From contig NZ_CP019699.1 of the NCBI RefSeq assembly GCF_002005165.1, positions 2,294,001 through 2,358,000 on the forward strand: 64,000 nucleotides of DNA, given 5' to 3'. The stretch is from Novibacillus thermophilus (lineage in GTDB: Bacteria; Bacillota; Bacilli; Thermoactinomycetales; Novibacillaceae). A program made the position numbers and the translations under genes. The notes under the pieces are model-generated. The model had not been told where the DNA came from. It did not search any database and saw only the letters and a program-made list of their open reading frames with translations. Below, piece by piece: positions 1 to 7,124 of this stretch. Numbering within the stretch: the stretch's first letter is position 1; every line of letters begins with the position of its first letter.

Positions 1-1
1 C

Positions 2-574
2 ATTCAGTCGGTCGTCAGTCGCGTTCAGCAGGCGTACGGCAAACTCGATGTGTTGGTGTGCAATGCAGGCGGACCGCCTGGCGGTCCATTCGAATCGTTT
101 GATGATGCGGCATGGCAATCTGCTTTTGAGACGAATTTACTCAGTGTTGTGCGTTTAGTCCGTGAGTGTCTTCCATTGATGAAAGACAATGGGGGCCGAA
201 TTCTCGCTGTCGCTTCATCGTCGGTGAAAGTCCCCATACCGGGGTTGATCCTGTCTAACGTAATGCGGTCCGGGGTGGCCGGCCTCATGAAAACACTGGC
301 CAACGAACTGGCTCCGTACGACATTTTGGTCAATACGGTCTGCCCGGGGCGCATTGCGACAGATCGTGTGGCGGAACTGGATGCGGCAAAGGCGGAACAA
401 AACGGGATGAGCCTAGAGAGCGTCAAACGAGAAATGGAAGGGCAAATCCCATTGAAGCGTTATGGAAAGCCAGAAGAGTTCGCCAAGGTGGTCGCTTTTC
501 TCGCGTCCGAAGCGAACAGTTATATGACCGGTTCGACGCTCATGATCGACGGCGGCATGGTTCAGGCCCTTTAA
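2..574 (+). CDS. Atypical short-chain dehydrogenase/reductase, 5'-truncated by window edge
   Basis: The last 190 codons of an SDR-fold protein; the reading frame is open from base 2, so the true start lies outside the window. The NAG-type motif (CNAGGPPGGPFE), the N-terminal part of the Rossmann fold and the C-terminal FLAS...TGS...IDGG block are visible. The usual YxxxK catalytic pair is not: the aligned stretch reads LSNVMRSG, so Tyr is replaced by Ser and Lys by Arg. A subgroup of SDR-like proteins with the same GGPP and LSN.xR.G signature is known to lack the normal tetrad, and this protein fits it. Substrate is unknown. It is followed after about 30 bp by the Asp23-family gene and could be co-transcribed with it. 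Confidence 0.85.
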   Translation: MQSVVSRVQQAYGKLDVLVCNAGGPPGGPFESFDDAAWQSAFETNLLSVVRLVRECLPLMKDNGGRILAVASSSVKVPIPGLILSNVMRSGVAGLMKTLANELAPYDILVNTVCPGRIATDRVAELDAAKAEQNGMSLESVKREMEGQIPLKRYGKPEEFAKVVAFLASEANSYMTGSTLMIDGGMVQAL

Positions 575-605
575 CATTAGAACAAAGAAACGGAGGCATA
601 CGACA

Positions 606-992
606 TTGGCAAATGAACAGGATGGTCAAGTACGCATAGCAGATGACGTCGTGGCCGTCATTGCTGGCATAGCGGCGACGGAGACGGATGGCATCGCCGG
701 CATGTCCGGTGGAGTGACGGAAGGTTTTACGAGACGTGTCACCGGAAAGAATGTCACCCGGGGGGTTAGCGTCGAAGTCGGCGAGCTGGAGGCGGCCATC
801 GACTTGCGCGTCATCGTGCAGTACGGGGCGAAAATTCACGAAGTGTCCCGCCAGCTGCAGCACAACGTGAAACAGGCCGTAGAATCGATGACAGGATTAA
901 ACGTTATTGAGGTGAATGTGAAAGTGGAAGGTGTCGTTTTGGCCGAAGAGGGAAAACATGCACCTGAAGAAGGCGAACAGCGGGTCAAATGA
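606..992 (+). CDS. Asp23/Gls24 family envelope stress response protein
   Basis: A 128-residue protein of the Asp23/Gls24 (DUF322) family, whose members in Bacillus (YloU, YqhY) and Staphylococcus are cytoplasmic and linked to envelope stress or lipid metabolism. The family core is clear: VVAVIAGIAATETDGIAGM near the N-terminus, then GVSVEVGE, a predicted IDLRVIVQYG strand and VESMTGLNVIEVNVKVEGV. Start is TTG at 606, chosen because GGAGG lies about 9 bases upstream and the residues after it (ANEQ) lead straight into the domain. The gene ends just before a strong hairpin terminator. The C-terminal tail is short and charged. Confidence 0.85.
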   Translation: MANEQDGQVRIADDVVAVIAGIAATETDGIAGMSGGVTEGFTRRVTGKNVTRGVSVEVGELEAAIDLRVIVQYGAKIHEVSRQLQHNVKQAVESMTGLNVIEVNVKVEGVVLAEEGKHAPEEGEQRVK

Positions 993-1011
993 CGGAAAAG
1001 CGGAGCAAAAA

Positions 1012-1049
1012 GCGCTTGAATATCCGAGGGGATTCAAGCGCCTTTTTCT
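1012..1049. terminator. Bidirectional Rho-independent terminator, target of the intron
   Basis: A perfect 10-bp stem (1012-1021 with 1032-1041) is followed by CTTTTTCT on the plus strand and is preceded by AAAAA, giving a U-tract on the minus strand too. It can end asp23 transcripts (+) and, before the intron arrived, would have ended yugN transcripts (-). The intron begins right after the plus-strand T-tract. Confidence 0.8.
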
Positions 1050-1456
1050 GTACGCCCAGCATGGGCGTCATCTATAGGGTGAAAGTCCCGAACGGGGGCT
1101 GGCGAGCGCCTACCGTAGTCAAAGGCAAGGGTGTCCGTCGCGAGGCGGAATCTGAAGGAAGCCGGAGACAAACGCACGGGTCAAGGTACACGAACTGGAT
1201 TTGAGGCAGGATTAGTTGGATGAGTTGCCAGAACACAACGAAATCCAAAGCCGCCAAGGGCTCATCCTGTAAACTCCAGTGATCGCGGGCGGAAAGATGA
1301 CGCTCTTATCTGGGGAGGCCTGCGGAACACGCGAAGTAACATCGTAACCGCAGTCGAGAGGCTGCGCTGAATCCGCAGGAGTCAGCAGAGGCCATAGTAC
1401 GCAAGTACGGGGCGCCGGAAAGCGGAAGGGCCGAACCGAAAGGAGAGAGGAAACCG

Positions 1457-2867
1457 ATGCGTTCGAGAGAAGAGCGCAGACAGCAGAATATCCCGCAAGG
1501 GAGCTGCCAACAGAGAGCAGCGGTGAAGCCGCGAGGGTATGTTGGAGCGCCGAGCTCTTCTCCGGCACAAGTCGCCCCTTCCTCTCGCGAAGACCATAAC
1601 GACTTGCTGGACAGGATGCTTGAGAGAGAAAATCTCTTGCTCGCATAACAAGCGAGTGGTCCGAAACGGAGGAGCGCCCGGAGTGGACGGAGTAACGGTA
1701 GCTGAACTGCAGGCTTACCTGAACACACACTGGGCACAGGTGAAAGCAGAGCTCCTAGCGGGAACCTACAAACCCGCGCCAGTCAAACGGGTGGAAATCC
1801 CCAAACCTGGAGGCGGCGTGAGGCTTCTAGGGATCCCGACCGCGATGGACCGGCTCCTCCAGCAAGCCCTGCTGCAAGTGATGCATCCGATCTTCGATGC
1901 TCACTTCTCATGGGACAGCTACGGCTTCCGACCAGGGAAGCGAGCCCATGATGCGGTCCTTCAAGCCCAGCGCTATATCCAGAGTGGATACAGATGGGTT
2001 GTGGACTTGGACTTAGAGAAGTGCTTTGACCGAGTAAACCACGACATGCTCATGGGGAGGGTAGCAAGAAGGGAGAAGAACAAGCGAGACCTGAAACTCA
2101 TCCGGGCGTACCTCAACGCCGGAGTCATGGTCAACGGAGTATGCCAACGGACAGAGGAAGGGACGCCGCAAGGCGGACCGCTGAGTCCGCTTCTGGCCAA
2201 CATCTTGTTGGACGACCTGGACAAAGAACGAAAGAAACGCGGGTTGCAATTCGCACGTTATGCGGACGATTGTAACATCTTTGTCGCTAGCAAGCGCGCA
2301 GGGGAACGCGTCATGGAATCGGTGATTCGCTTTGTAGAGGGAAAGCTGAAACTGAAAGTGAAGCGAGACAAAAGTGCGGTAGACCGCCCCTGGAACCGGA
2401 AATTCCTAGGGTTCAGTTTTCTGCCGGACAAACAAGCAACGATTCGGTTAGCCCCGAAGACCATCTCCCGATTCAAAGATAGAATACGTGAGATGACGAG
2501 TCGTTCACGGGCGATCTCCATGGAAGAGCGAATTAAACGGCTCAACCGCTACATCATCGGTTGGGTCAGGTACTTTCGACTGGCATCGATGAAGACGCAC
2601 TGTGAAAGATTCGACCAATGGATTCGGCGCAGACTGAGGATGTGCCTATGGAAACAATGGAAACGGGTCAGAACCCGTCTTCGTGAACTTAGGGCCCTTG
2701 GCGTACCAGAATGGGCCTGCTTCATGATGGCCAATTCCCGCCGAGGACCATGGGAAATGTCCCGGAACACAAACAATGCCCTTCCGACTTCCTACTGGGA
2801 AGCGAAAGGGCTGAAGAGTATGCTTTTTCGTTATATGGAACTTCGTCAACCTTTTGGAACCGCCTAG
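1457..2867 (+). pseudogene. ltrA: Group II intron reverse transcriptase/maturase, frameshifted
   Basis: The intron-encoded protein (about 469 residues if repaired) has reverse transcriptase blocks 1-7, YADD at 2259-2270, and a maturase X domain (RYIIGWVRYFR onward); it ends LRQPFGTA without a DNA-endonuclease domain. The start is ATG 1457 behind AAAGGAGAG. The frame is broken near 1646: the first part ends LERENLLLA-stop, while the family sequence continues one frame over as NKRVVRNGGAPGVDG. Removing one A from GCATAACAAG gives LLLAYKRVV, the expected sequence. The stop codon lies inside domain V. Unlike other frameshifts in this window this is not a G/C run, so the intron may truly be unable to make full-length protein. 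Confidence 0.8.
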
Positions 2868-2926
2868 TGCGGACCCGCATGCTAGGTGGTGTGAGAGGAC
2901 GGGGGCTAGCCGCCCCCTCCTACTCG
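2859..2926 (+). ncRNA. Group II intron domains V and VI
   Basis: Domain V is a hairpin with arms around CCGCCTAGTGCGG and GCATGCTAGGTGG; it holds the catalytic CGC triad. Domain VI follows as a GC-rich hairpin (GACGGGGG / CCGCCCCC) with an unpaired A at 2922, the likely branch point. The reverse transcriptase stop codon (TAG, 2865-2867) is inside domain V. Confidence 0.7.
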
Positions 2927-2927
2927 A

Positions 2928-3302
2928 TTAATGCTGGTTGTGCGTTTCCAGTTCAGGCAAGGCCGAGAGCTTTTCTTTCACTTCTGACAAAAGTTGTTCC
3001 GCCTTTTTTAACAGGTCCTGCGGCACTTCTGCGTCGAAGTTCATCCCGTGGGGGTAGTAGTGTTTGAATGTCACGGGTGTCTTCAGTACGATCTCGCAAC
3101 CTGGGTGCTCGACCGTGCCAGCCACGACTTTACAGGGGATGCGCAAGTAATAGTCGGGGGCGTGTCCGTTGTCCACCAGTTTGTAGTCGTAAGACACTTT
3201 ATGGTAATCCCAGGCCGGATAAAAGCCTATTTTTTTCATAATCGGGTCGATTTTTTCGAATAAGTGATGGATGCCTTCCACTCCGCTGTCTTCAAAGATC
3301 AC
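2928..3302 (-). CDS. yugN: YugN-like family protein
   Basis: A 124-residue cytoplasmic protein similar to Bacillus subtilis YugN, function unknown. The start is set at GTG 3302, giving MIFEDSGVEGIHHLFEKIDPIMKKIGF, because AAGGAGG lies 8 bases upstream and B. subtilis YugN begins in the same way; a longer frame reaching 3347 lacks a ribosome-binding site. The TAA stop abuts the 3' end of the group II intron, so the intron has moved yugN about 1.9 kb away from the bidirectional hairpin that probably served as its terminator. Its mRNA may now run antisense into the intron. Confidence 0.8.
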   Translation of the reverse strand: MIFEDSGVEGIHHLFEKIDPIMKKIGFYPAWDYHKVSYDYKLVDNGHAPDYYLRIPCKVVAGTVEHPGCEIVLKTPVTFKHYYPHGMNFDAEVPQDLLKKAEQLLSEVKEKLSALPELETHNQH

Positions 3303-3350
3303 GGACCATTCCTCCTTCGTATCATTCGCGCTTCTTCTATTTTCCACTAT

Positions 3351-3379
3351 ATCATATTACGTATTCCTCCTGGACGCAA
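3351..3379 (-). promoter_or_regulatory. Sigma-A-like promoter of yugN
   Basis: On the minus strand TTGCGT (3374-3379) and TATGAT (3351-3356) are separated by 17 bases, about 50 bases before the GTG start of yugN. Confidence 0.45.
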
Positions 3380-3480
3380 TGAATTGTCGATCTTGTGGCA
3401 ACACGCATAAGTTTTGTCAGAGTGGACACGTTAATCGATAGAGTTTAAGCACATTCGCAAAAGGAGGACGTTGACTGTCT

Positions 3481-3918
3481 ATGCGAGAAGAAACTTTGCG
3501 AGACATTATGACGACAAACGTGACGTACAGCAACCCGCAAGATCCCGTGATGCAAGCTGCCCAAAAGATGAAACAGCTGAATGTCGGCTCCATTCCCGTC
3601 TGTGACGCAAACCAAAACGTCATCGGCATGATTACGGACCGGGACATTTGCTTGCGCTGTGTGGCGGACAACTTGCCGAACTCCACACCAGTTCAACAGG
3701 TGATGTCGCAAAACGTCGTAACGGCTTCTCCAGACATGACTGTGGACAAAGCCGCCCACCTCATGTCGGAACGGCAAATTCGCCGTTTGCCCGTCGTGGA
3801 GAACGGAAAAATGGTCGGGATTGTCGCCATCGGCGACCTGGCCACCCGTCACCCGTCCGCTGAAGAAGCCGGTCACGCGCTCAGTGACATTTCCTCCCCC
3901 AGTCAGCCGTTACAGTAA
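3481..3918 (+). CDS. Tandem CBS-domain protein
   Basis: A 145-residue cytoplasmic protein consisting of two CBS motifs (about residues 7-60 and 72-127), similar to stand-alone CBS-pair proteins such as B. subtilis YhcV. Each motif ends in the usual IGMITDRDI or VGIVAIGDLA strand-turn. CBS pairs bind adenine nucleotides and sense energy or ionic state; the partner here is unknown. Start ATG 3481 follows AAAGGAGG with a rather long spacer of 13 bases, and the in-frame TGA just upstream excludes an earlier start. It is a single-gene unit with its own hairpin behind it. Confidence 0.85.
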   Translation: MREETLRDIMTTNVTYSNPQDPVMQAAQKMKQLNVGSIPVCDANQNVIGMITDRDICLRCVADNLPNSTPVQQVMSQNVVTASPDMTVDKAAHLMSERQIRRLPVVENGKMVGIVAIGDLATRHPSAEEAGHALSDISSPSQPLQ

Positions 3919-3941
3919 CACCGCACACTTCACTCCTCTTT

Positions 3942-3967
3942 AACCGCCTGTCTCGTGTCAGGCGGTT
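3942..3967 (+). terminator. Hairpin after the CBS gene
   Basis: AACCGCCTG / CAGGCGGTT, 9-bp stem with an 8-base loop; the following bases are only moderately T-rich (GATTCGTG), so it may be an imperfect terminator. Confidence 0.5.
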
Positions 3968-4064
3968 GATTCGTGTAAAAACGTGTGTATTTTATCGTTT
4001 GACTGTGTTAATCTTGAAAAAAACAGTCGTCATTTTGTAGAGGTTATGCGGGAGACGCGGAATA

Positions 4065-4703
4065 ATGGAATGGAACACAATTTGGGCGGTAGTTGAAGAC
4101 TTTTTTTCTGCGGAACACTTGTTGTATCTGCTGGAGGAATACCGTGATCTCGGGCCTTTGCCGGGGATCCTCTTGCCTATGATCGAAGCCCTGATGCCTT
4201 TCCTGCCTTTGGTCGTCATTATAGCCGGAAACGCAGCTGCGTACGGGTTTTGGTTCGGTTTTCTGTTTTCGTGGATTGGGGCGGTTTTCGGATCGCTCAT
4301 CGTCTTTCTCATTTTCAGGCGACTGGCTCGGCAACGGGTCATGGGGTTTATATCCCGGCACCCGAAAGTGTTGTCGATGCTTGACTGGTTTGAGCGGCAC
4401 GGCTTTGGGATGATTTTTCTCCTCCTGTGCTTTCCGTTTACTCCGTCTTCCTTAATTAACGTCGTCGCCGGTCTGTCGAAAATCAACGTGCTGACGTTTT
4501 CCCTCGCCGTCATTCTCGGGAAGATGGTCATGATTTCAGTGGTGGCGTTTGTCGGACACGACATCGTGTCCCTCGTGAGACAGCCAGAGCAATTGGTCGT
4601 CCTGTTAGTAGCTATGGCTATACTGTGGATGATCGGCAAGTACATCGAAATGCGTTTGACAAAGAGAAGAGTGTCGCCGGACACAAGACAAGAAAACAGC
4701 TGA
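4065..4703 (+). CDS. TVP38/TMEM64 (DedA-superfamily) membrane protein
   Basis: A 212-residue integral membrane protein with about five hydrophobic segments and the SNARE-associated/VTT-domain signature: GILLPMIEALMPFLPL, then GFWFGFLFSWIGAVFGSLIVFLIFRRL, then FPFTPSSLINVVAGLSKI. Proteins of this group act in membrane lipid homeostasis and some are scramblases; the specific substrate cannot be read from sequence. The basic C-terminus (RLTKRRVSPDTRQ) is expected in the cytoplasm. The gene stands alone between two hairpins. Start ATG 4065; the ribosome-binding site (ATGCGGGAGA) is modest. Confidence 0.85.
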   Translation: MEWNTIWAVVEDFFSAEHLLYLLEEYRDLGPLPGILLPMIEALMPFLPLVVIIAGNAAAYGFWFGFLFSWIGAVFGSLIVFLIFRRLARQRVMGFISRHPKVLSMLDWFERHGFGMIFLLLCFPFTPSSLINVVAGLSKINVLTFSLAVILGKMVMISVVAFVGHDIVSLVRQPEQLVVLLVAMAILWMIGKYIEMRLTKRRVSPDTRQENS

Positions 4704-4724
4704 GATACATATGGAGATTTGTCC

Positions 4725-4750
4725 AATCCGCCAGTTAGGCGGATTTTTTA
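4725..4750 (+). terminator. Terminator of the TVP38-type gene
   Basis: AATCCGCC / GGCGGATT stem with a 5-base loop followed by TTTTTT. Confidence 0.85.
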
Positions 4751-4760
4751 CGTTTGAGTC

Positions 4761-4791
4761 TGTATAGACGCCGTGTTGGAGCTTCATACTA
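4761..4791 (+). promoter_or_regulatory. Forespore (sigma-G/F-like) promoter
   Basis: TGTATA (4761-4766) and CATACTA (4785-4791) are separated by 18 bases. The -10 is an exact match to the sigma-G consensus as known in B. subtilis (TGMATA-N17/18-CATACTA) and the -35 differs at one base. It lies 17 bases before the TTG start of the 36-residue gene at 4808. Confidence 0.6.
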
Positions 4792-4807
4792 CTGTTGAGG
4801 TGATGCA

Positions 4808-4918
4808 TTGGCACTGTCGGAACGAATGGAACCGTTGGGAAGGTGGGAACTCATGGGACTGGACCCGGAACACATATACTGTAATGACTGTATGGCGATG
4901 GAGAACTATTTTAAATAG
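4808..4918 (+). CDS. 36-residue putative forespore microprotein with YCNDC motif
   Basis: A small gene starting at TTG 4808 with GAGGTGA 5 bases upstream. The product begins MALSERMEPLGRWELM and ends in a Cys-rich, aromatic tail (HIYCNDCMAMENYFK). It has no membrane segment. I do not recognise the family. Support for it being real: a proper ribosome-binding site, natural amino acid composition, and a sigma-G-like promoter directly upstream. The overlapping frame that would extend the next gene upstream is Trp/Arg-rich and looks non-coding. The two Cys, spaced C-N-D-C, could bind metal or form a redox pair; that is inference. Confidence 0.55.
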   Translation: MALSERMEPLGRWELMGLDPEHIYCNDCMAMENYFK

Positions 4919-4949
4919 GCCGATTGGACAGGAGAAAGGGGTCTTCGCC

Positions 4950-5417
4950 ATGCTGGATCAGTTGTTGAGCGAAGAAAACATCCGCGTACAAGAAGAGTGT
5001 CAAGACTGGCAAGCGGTTGTAGACAGGGGAGCCGGTATTTTACTTGCGCAAGGGTGTATCGAAGCGGGGTACGTTTCCCGCATTAAAGACTACTTAGAGG
5101 AGCACGGGCCGTACATGGTGATCGCGCCGGGCGTCGTCTTACTTCACGCCCGTCCGGAAGACGGAGCGAACGGCGTGTGCATGAGCCTGATGACGTTAGC
5201 TTCTCCCATTGCGTTCGGGCACGCACAAAACGATCCGGTCGACATCGTGATTACGTTTGCTACCCCGGACGACGAGCAGCACGTACAGGCCCTTTCGCAA
5301 ATGACGGAACTGCTTTCCGACGAAACGAGCCTTAGAAAACTGAGAGAGGCGAAGGAGGCTGAGGAAGTGCTCAATGTTGTTCGGCCTTTCGTACAAAAGG
5401 GAGGTGAGAGGCGATGA
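4950..5417 (+). CDS. PTS EIIA component (ascorbate/mannitol-fructose type)
   Basis: A 155-residue cytoplasmic phosphocarrier, EIIA type 2. It takes phosphate from HPr and passes it to the IIB encoded next. The active-site His is His66 in APGVVLLHARPE, followed by the family's SLMTLASPIAFGH and DPVDIVITFATPD blocks. The start is ATG 4950 behind AGGAGAAAGG; a longer open frame to 4773 is Trp-rich, unlike the family, and was rejected. It overlaps the IIB start by 4 bases (ATGA), so translation is probably coupled. With IIB and IIC it forms a complete three-gene permease similar in order to ulaC-ulaB-ulaA. Confidence 0.85.
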   Translation: MLDQLLSEENIRVQEECQDWQAVVDRGAGILLAQGCIEAGYVSRIKDYLEEHGPYMVIAPGVVLLHARPEDGANGVCMSLMTLASPIAFGHAQNDPVDIVITFATPDDEQHVQALSQMTELLSDETSLRKLREAKEAEEVLNVVRPFVQKGGERR

Positions 5418-5689
5418 AAAAAATTCTCGTCGTCTGCAGTAACGGTCTGGGCAGCAGTCTCATGCTCAAATCCGCTATCCAGCGGGCATGTGACGAACAG
5501 GGCATCGAGGCGGAAGTCGAGCACTGTGACTTGGGGTCTGCCCACTCCATGGCACACGGTCGCGATTTAATTGTGACGTCAGAAGCTCTGGCGGACGAGC
5601 TGGAAGGATTGGAGGTCCCCGTTGTCACGATTGTGAACTTTACCAGTCAGGAAGAAATCAAAGAGAAGGTGTTGAGCAAGTTGCAATGA
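5414..5689 (+). CDS. PTS EIIB component (ascorbate type)
   Basis: A 91-residue cytoplasmic IIB subunit with the phosphorylated Cys in the first strand (KKILVVCSNGLGSS, Cys8) followed by the P-loop-like GLGSSLMLK. Family length is about 90-100, so it is complete. It sits between IIA (4-base overlap) and IIC (26-base gap). It would transfer phosphate from IIA to the incoming sugar, probably L-ascorbate or a related acid sugar. Confidence 0.85.
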   Translation: MKKILVVCSNGLGSSLMLKSAIQRACDEQGIEAEVEHCDLGSAHSMAHGRDLIVTSEALADELEGLEVPVVTIVNFTSQEEIKEKVLSKLQ

Positions 5690-5715
5690 CACGCCATGTT
5701 TAGGAGGAGGCCATC

Positions 5716-6984
5716 ATGCAGGGGTTTCTCGGGTTTATCGTCAACGAAGTGCTGAGCCAACCAGCGGTCATTGCCGGTCTGATGGCGCTCATCGGCTTGG
5801 TGGCGCTCAGAAAACCGGCTCGCACCGTTTTGACCGGCACTTTGAAAACGATTATCGGGTTTTTAATTCTCGGGGTCGGTGCCGATGTCATTACGAGTAC
5901 ACTCAATCCGTTGGGGACAGTGCTGCAGGAAGGGTTCGGGATAAACGGAGTGATCCCGAACAACGAAGCCATTGTCGCGCTTGCCGTGGACGATTTCGGG
6001 CGCCAGACGGCGATCATCATGAGTCTCGGCTTCGTGTTTAACTTGGTCTTCGCGCGGTTGACACCTTTAAAGTACGTGTTTTTAACCGGCCATCACACGT
6101 TTTTCATGGCCTGTTTAATCTCTGCCGTCTTGACGACTGCCGGTATGGGCGGAGGCCTACTCATCCTCGTCGGTTCTGTCATTCTCGGCTTTCTCATGGT
6201 GGCGATCCCGGCATTGGGACAGCCGTTTATGCGCCGCATTACCGGTGACGACAATATCGCCATCGGTCACTTCGGGACTGTCGGGTACGTTGCGTCTGCA
6301 TTAGTCGGTAAGTGGTTCGGAAACCCGGAGAAGAGCACGGAAGAAGTGAAAGTGCCGAAAGGGTTCGGTTTTCTGAGAGATACGACTGTGTCCACCGCTT
6401 TGACGATGGTCGTCATTTATGTGTTCGTCGTCTTGTCGGCTGGACCGGATGCGTCAGCAGGTGTGGCCGGCGGACAGAATTACATCGCCTTTGCCGTGTT
6501 GCAAGGGTTGATGTTCGCCGTCGGTCTGTACGTCATCCTGGCCGGTGTGCGGATGATGCTCGCCGAGATCGTTCCCGCTTTTCAGGGGATCGCGGAAAAA
6601 ATTGTGCCGGATGCCAAACCGGCTTTGGACTGTCCGGTGACGTTCAATTTCGCCCCGACAGCGGTGATCATCGGGTTCTTGTCCAGTTTTCTCGGCGGAT
6701 TGATTGGGTTGGGCATTCTCGCCGCAGTGGGCGCGACGGTGATTATTCCAGGTCTCGTTCCGCACTTTTTCACCGGGGCCACCGCCGGAGTGTTCGGGAA
6801 TGCCACCGGCGGGAGGCGCGGCGCATTCCTCGGTGCGCTGGCAAACGGCTTGCTCATCAGCTTTTTGCCTGCGTTGCTGTTACCCGTACTGGGCGACCTC
6901 GGGTTCCAGAACACGACGTTCGGGGATGCCGACTTCGCAGTGGTTGGCATTGTCATCGGCTTTTTCGCCAGTTTGTTTCAGTAA
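5716..6984 (+). CDS. ulaA: PTS ascorbate-type EIIC permease (UlaA/SgaT family)
   Basis: A 422-residue integral membrane transporter with about 10-12 hydrophobic segments. It begins MQGFLGFIVNEVLSQPAVIAGLMALIG and carries family features such as GFLILGVGADVI, LTGHHTFFMACLISAVL and PHFFTGATAGVFGNATGGRRGA. It translocates and, with IIB, phosphorylates its sugar. A ribosome-binding site TAGGAGGAGG precedes ATG 5716. No UlaG-type lactonase or regulator gene is adjacent, so the downstream catabolic steps must be elsewhere and the substrate assignment to ascorbate rests on family alone. A hairpin terminator follows. Confidence 0.85.
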   Translation: MQGFLGFIVNEVLSQPAVIAGLMALIGLVALRKPARTVLTGTLKTIIGFLILGVGADVITSTLNPLGTVLQEGFGINGVIPNNEAIVALAVDDFGRQTAIIMSLGFVFNLVFARLTPLKYVFLTGHHTFFMACLISAVLTTAGMGGGLLILVGSVILGFLMVAIPALGQPFMRRITGDDNIAIGHFGTVGYVASALVGKWFGNPEKSTEEVKVPKGFGFLRDTTVSTALTMVVIYVFVVLSAGPDASAGVAGGQNYIAFAVLQGLMFAVGLYVILAGVRMMLAEIVPAFQGIAEKIVPDAKPALDCPVTFNFAPTAVIIGFLSSFLGGLIGLGILAAVGATVIIPGLVPHFFTGATAGVFGNATGGRRGAFLGALANGLLISFLPALLLPVLGDLGFQNTTFGDADFAVVGIVIGFFASLFQ

Positions 6985-7000
6985 GTGACGTGTGAGATTG

Positions 7001-7025
7001 ACCCGCCGCACTGGCGGGTTTTTTG
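7001..7025 (+). terminator. Terminator of the PTS genes
   Basis: ACCCGCC / GGCGGGT stem with a 5-base loop and TTTTTTG tail. Confidence 0.85.
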
Positions 7026-7063
7026 CGTTTTTCCGCGCAGGCGCTAAGTCCCCGGCAGACAGC

Positions 7064-7093
7064 TGCATAATTTCTTCCGGATAATACACAATA
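7064..7093 (+). promoter_or_regulatory. Sigma-G-like promoter of the germinant receptor operon
   Basis: TGCATA (7064-7069, exact match to TGMATA) and CACAATA (7087-7093, two mismatches to CATACTA) with a 17-base spacer, 31 bases before the gerA-type ATG. GerA-type operons in B. subtilis are sigma-G-dependent. Confidence 0.45.
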
Positions 7094-7124
7094 AAGGCAG
7101 CTTAGAAAATGGTGGGTCGTTTCT

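Larger units (their letters stand above)
1050..2928 (+). mobile_element. Group II intron (IIC-like) inserted after a terminator
   Basis: The element starts GTACGCCC at 1050, a variant of the GUGYG 5' end, and shows typical domain I sequence (GGGTGAAAGTCCCGAAC near 1078). Domain V is at about 2859-2891 with the CGC-type triad expected for class C, and domain VI at about 2893-2925 has a bulged A at 2922. The 3' end is near 2928. Bases 1050-1456 carry no gene and are the structured 5' ribozyme domains. The encoded protein has RT and maturase domains but no C-terminal HNH endonuclease. Insertion directly behind a terminator hairpin and lack of endonuclease are both known traits of group IIC introns. 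Exact boundaries (+/-2 bases) are inferred from motif, not from an empty site. Confidence 0.85.

Noticed and set aside
989-1204. Open frame right after the Asp23-family gene
   Set aside because: It runs through the terminator hairpin into the intron's domain I and has no ribosome-binding site; it is structured RNA, not a gene.
4773-4949. N-terminal extension of the PTS IIA protein
   Set aside because: The frame is Trp/Arg-rich, unlike IIA proteins, and overlaps a better-supported microprotein; ATG 4950 has a proper ribosome-binding site.
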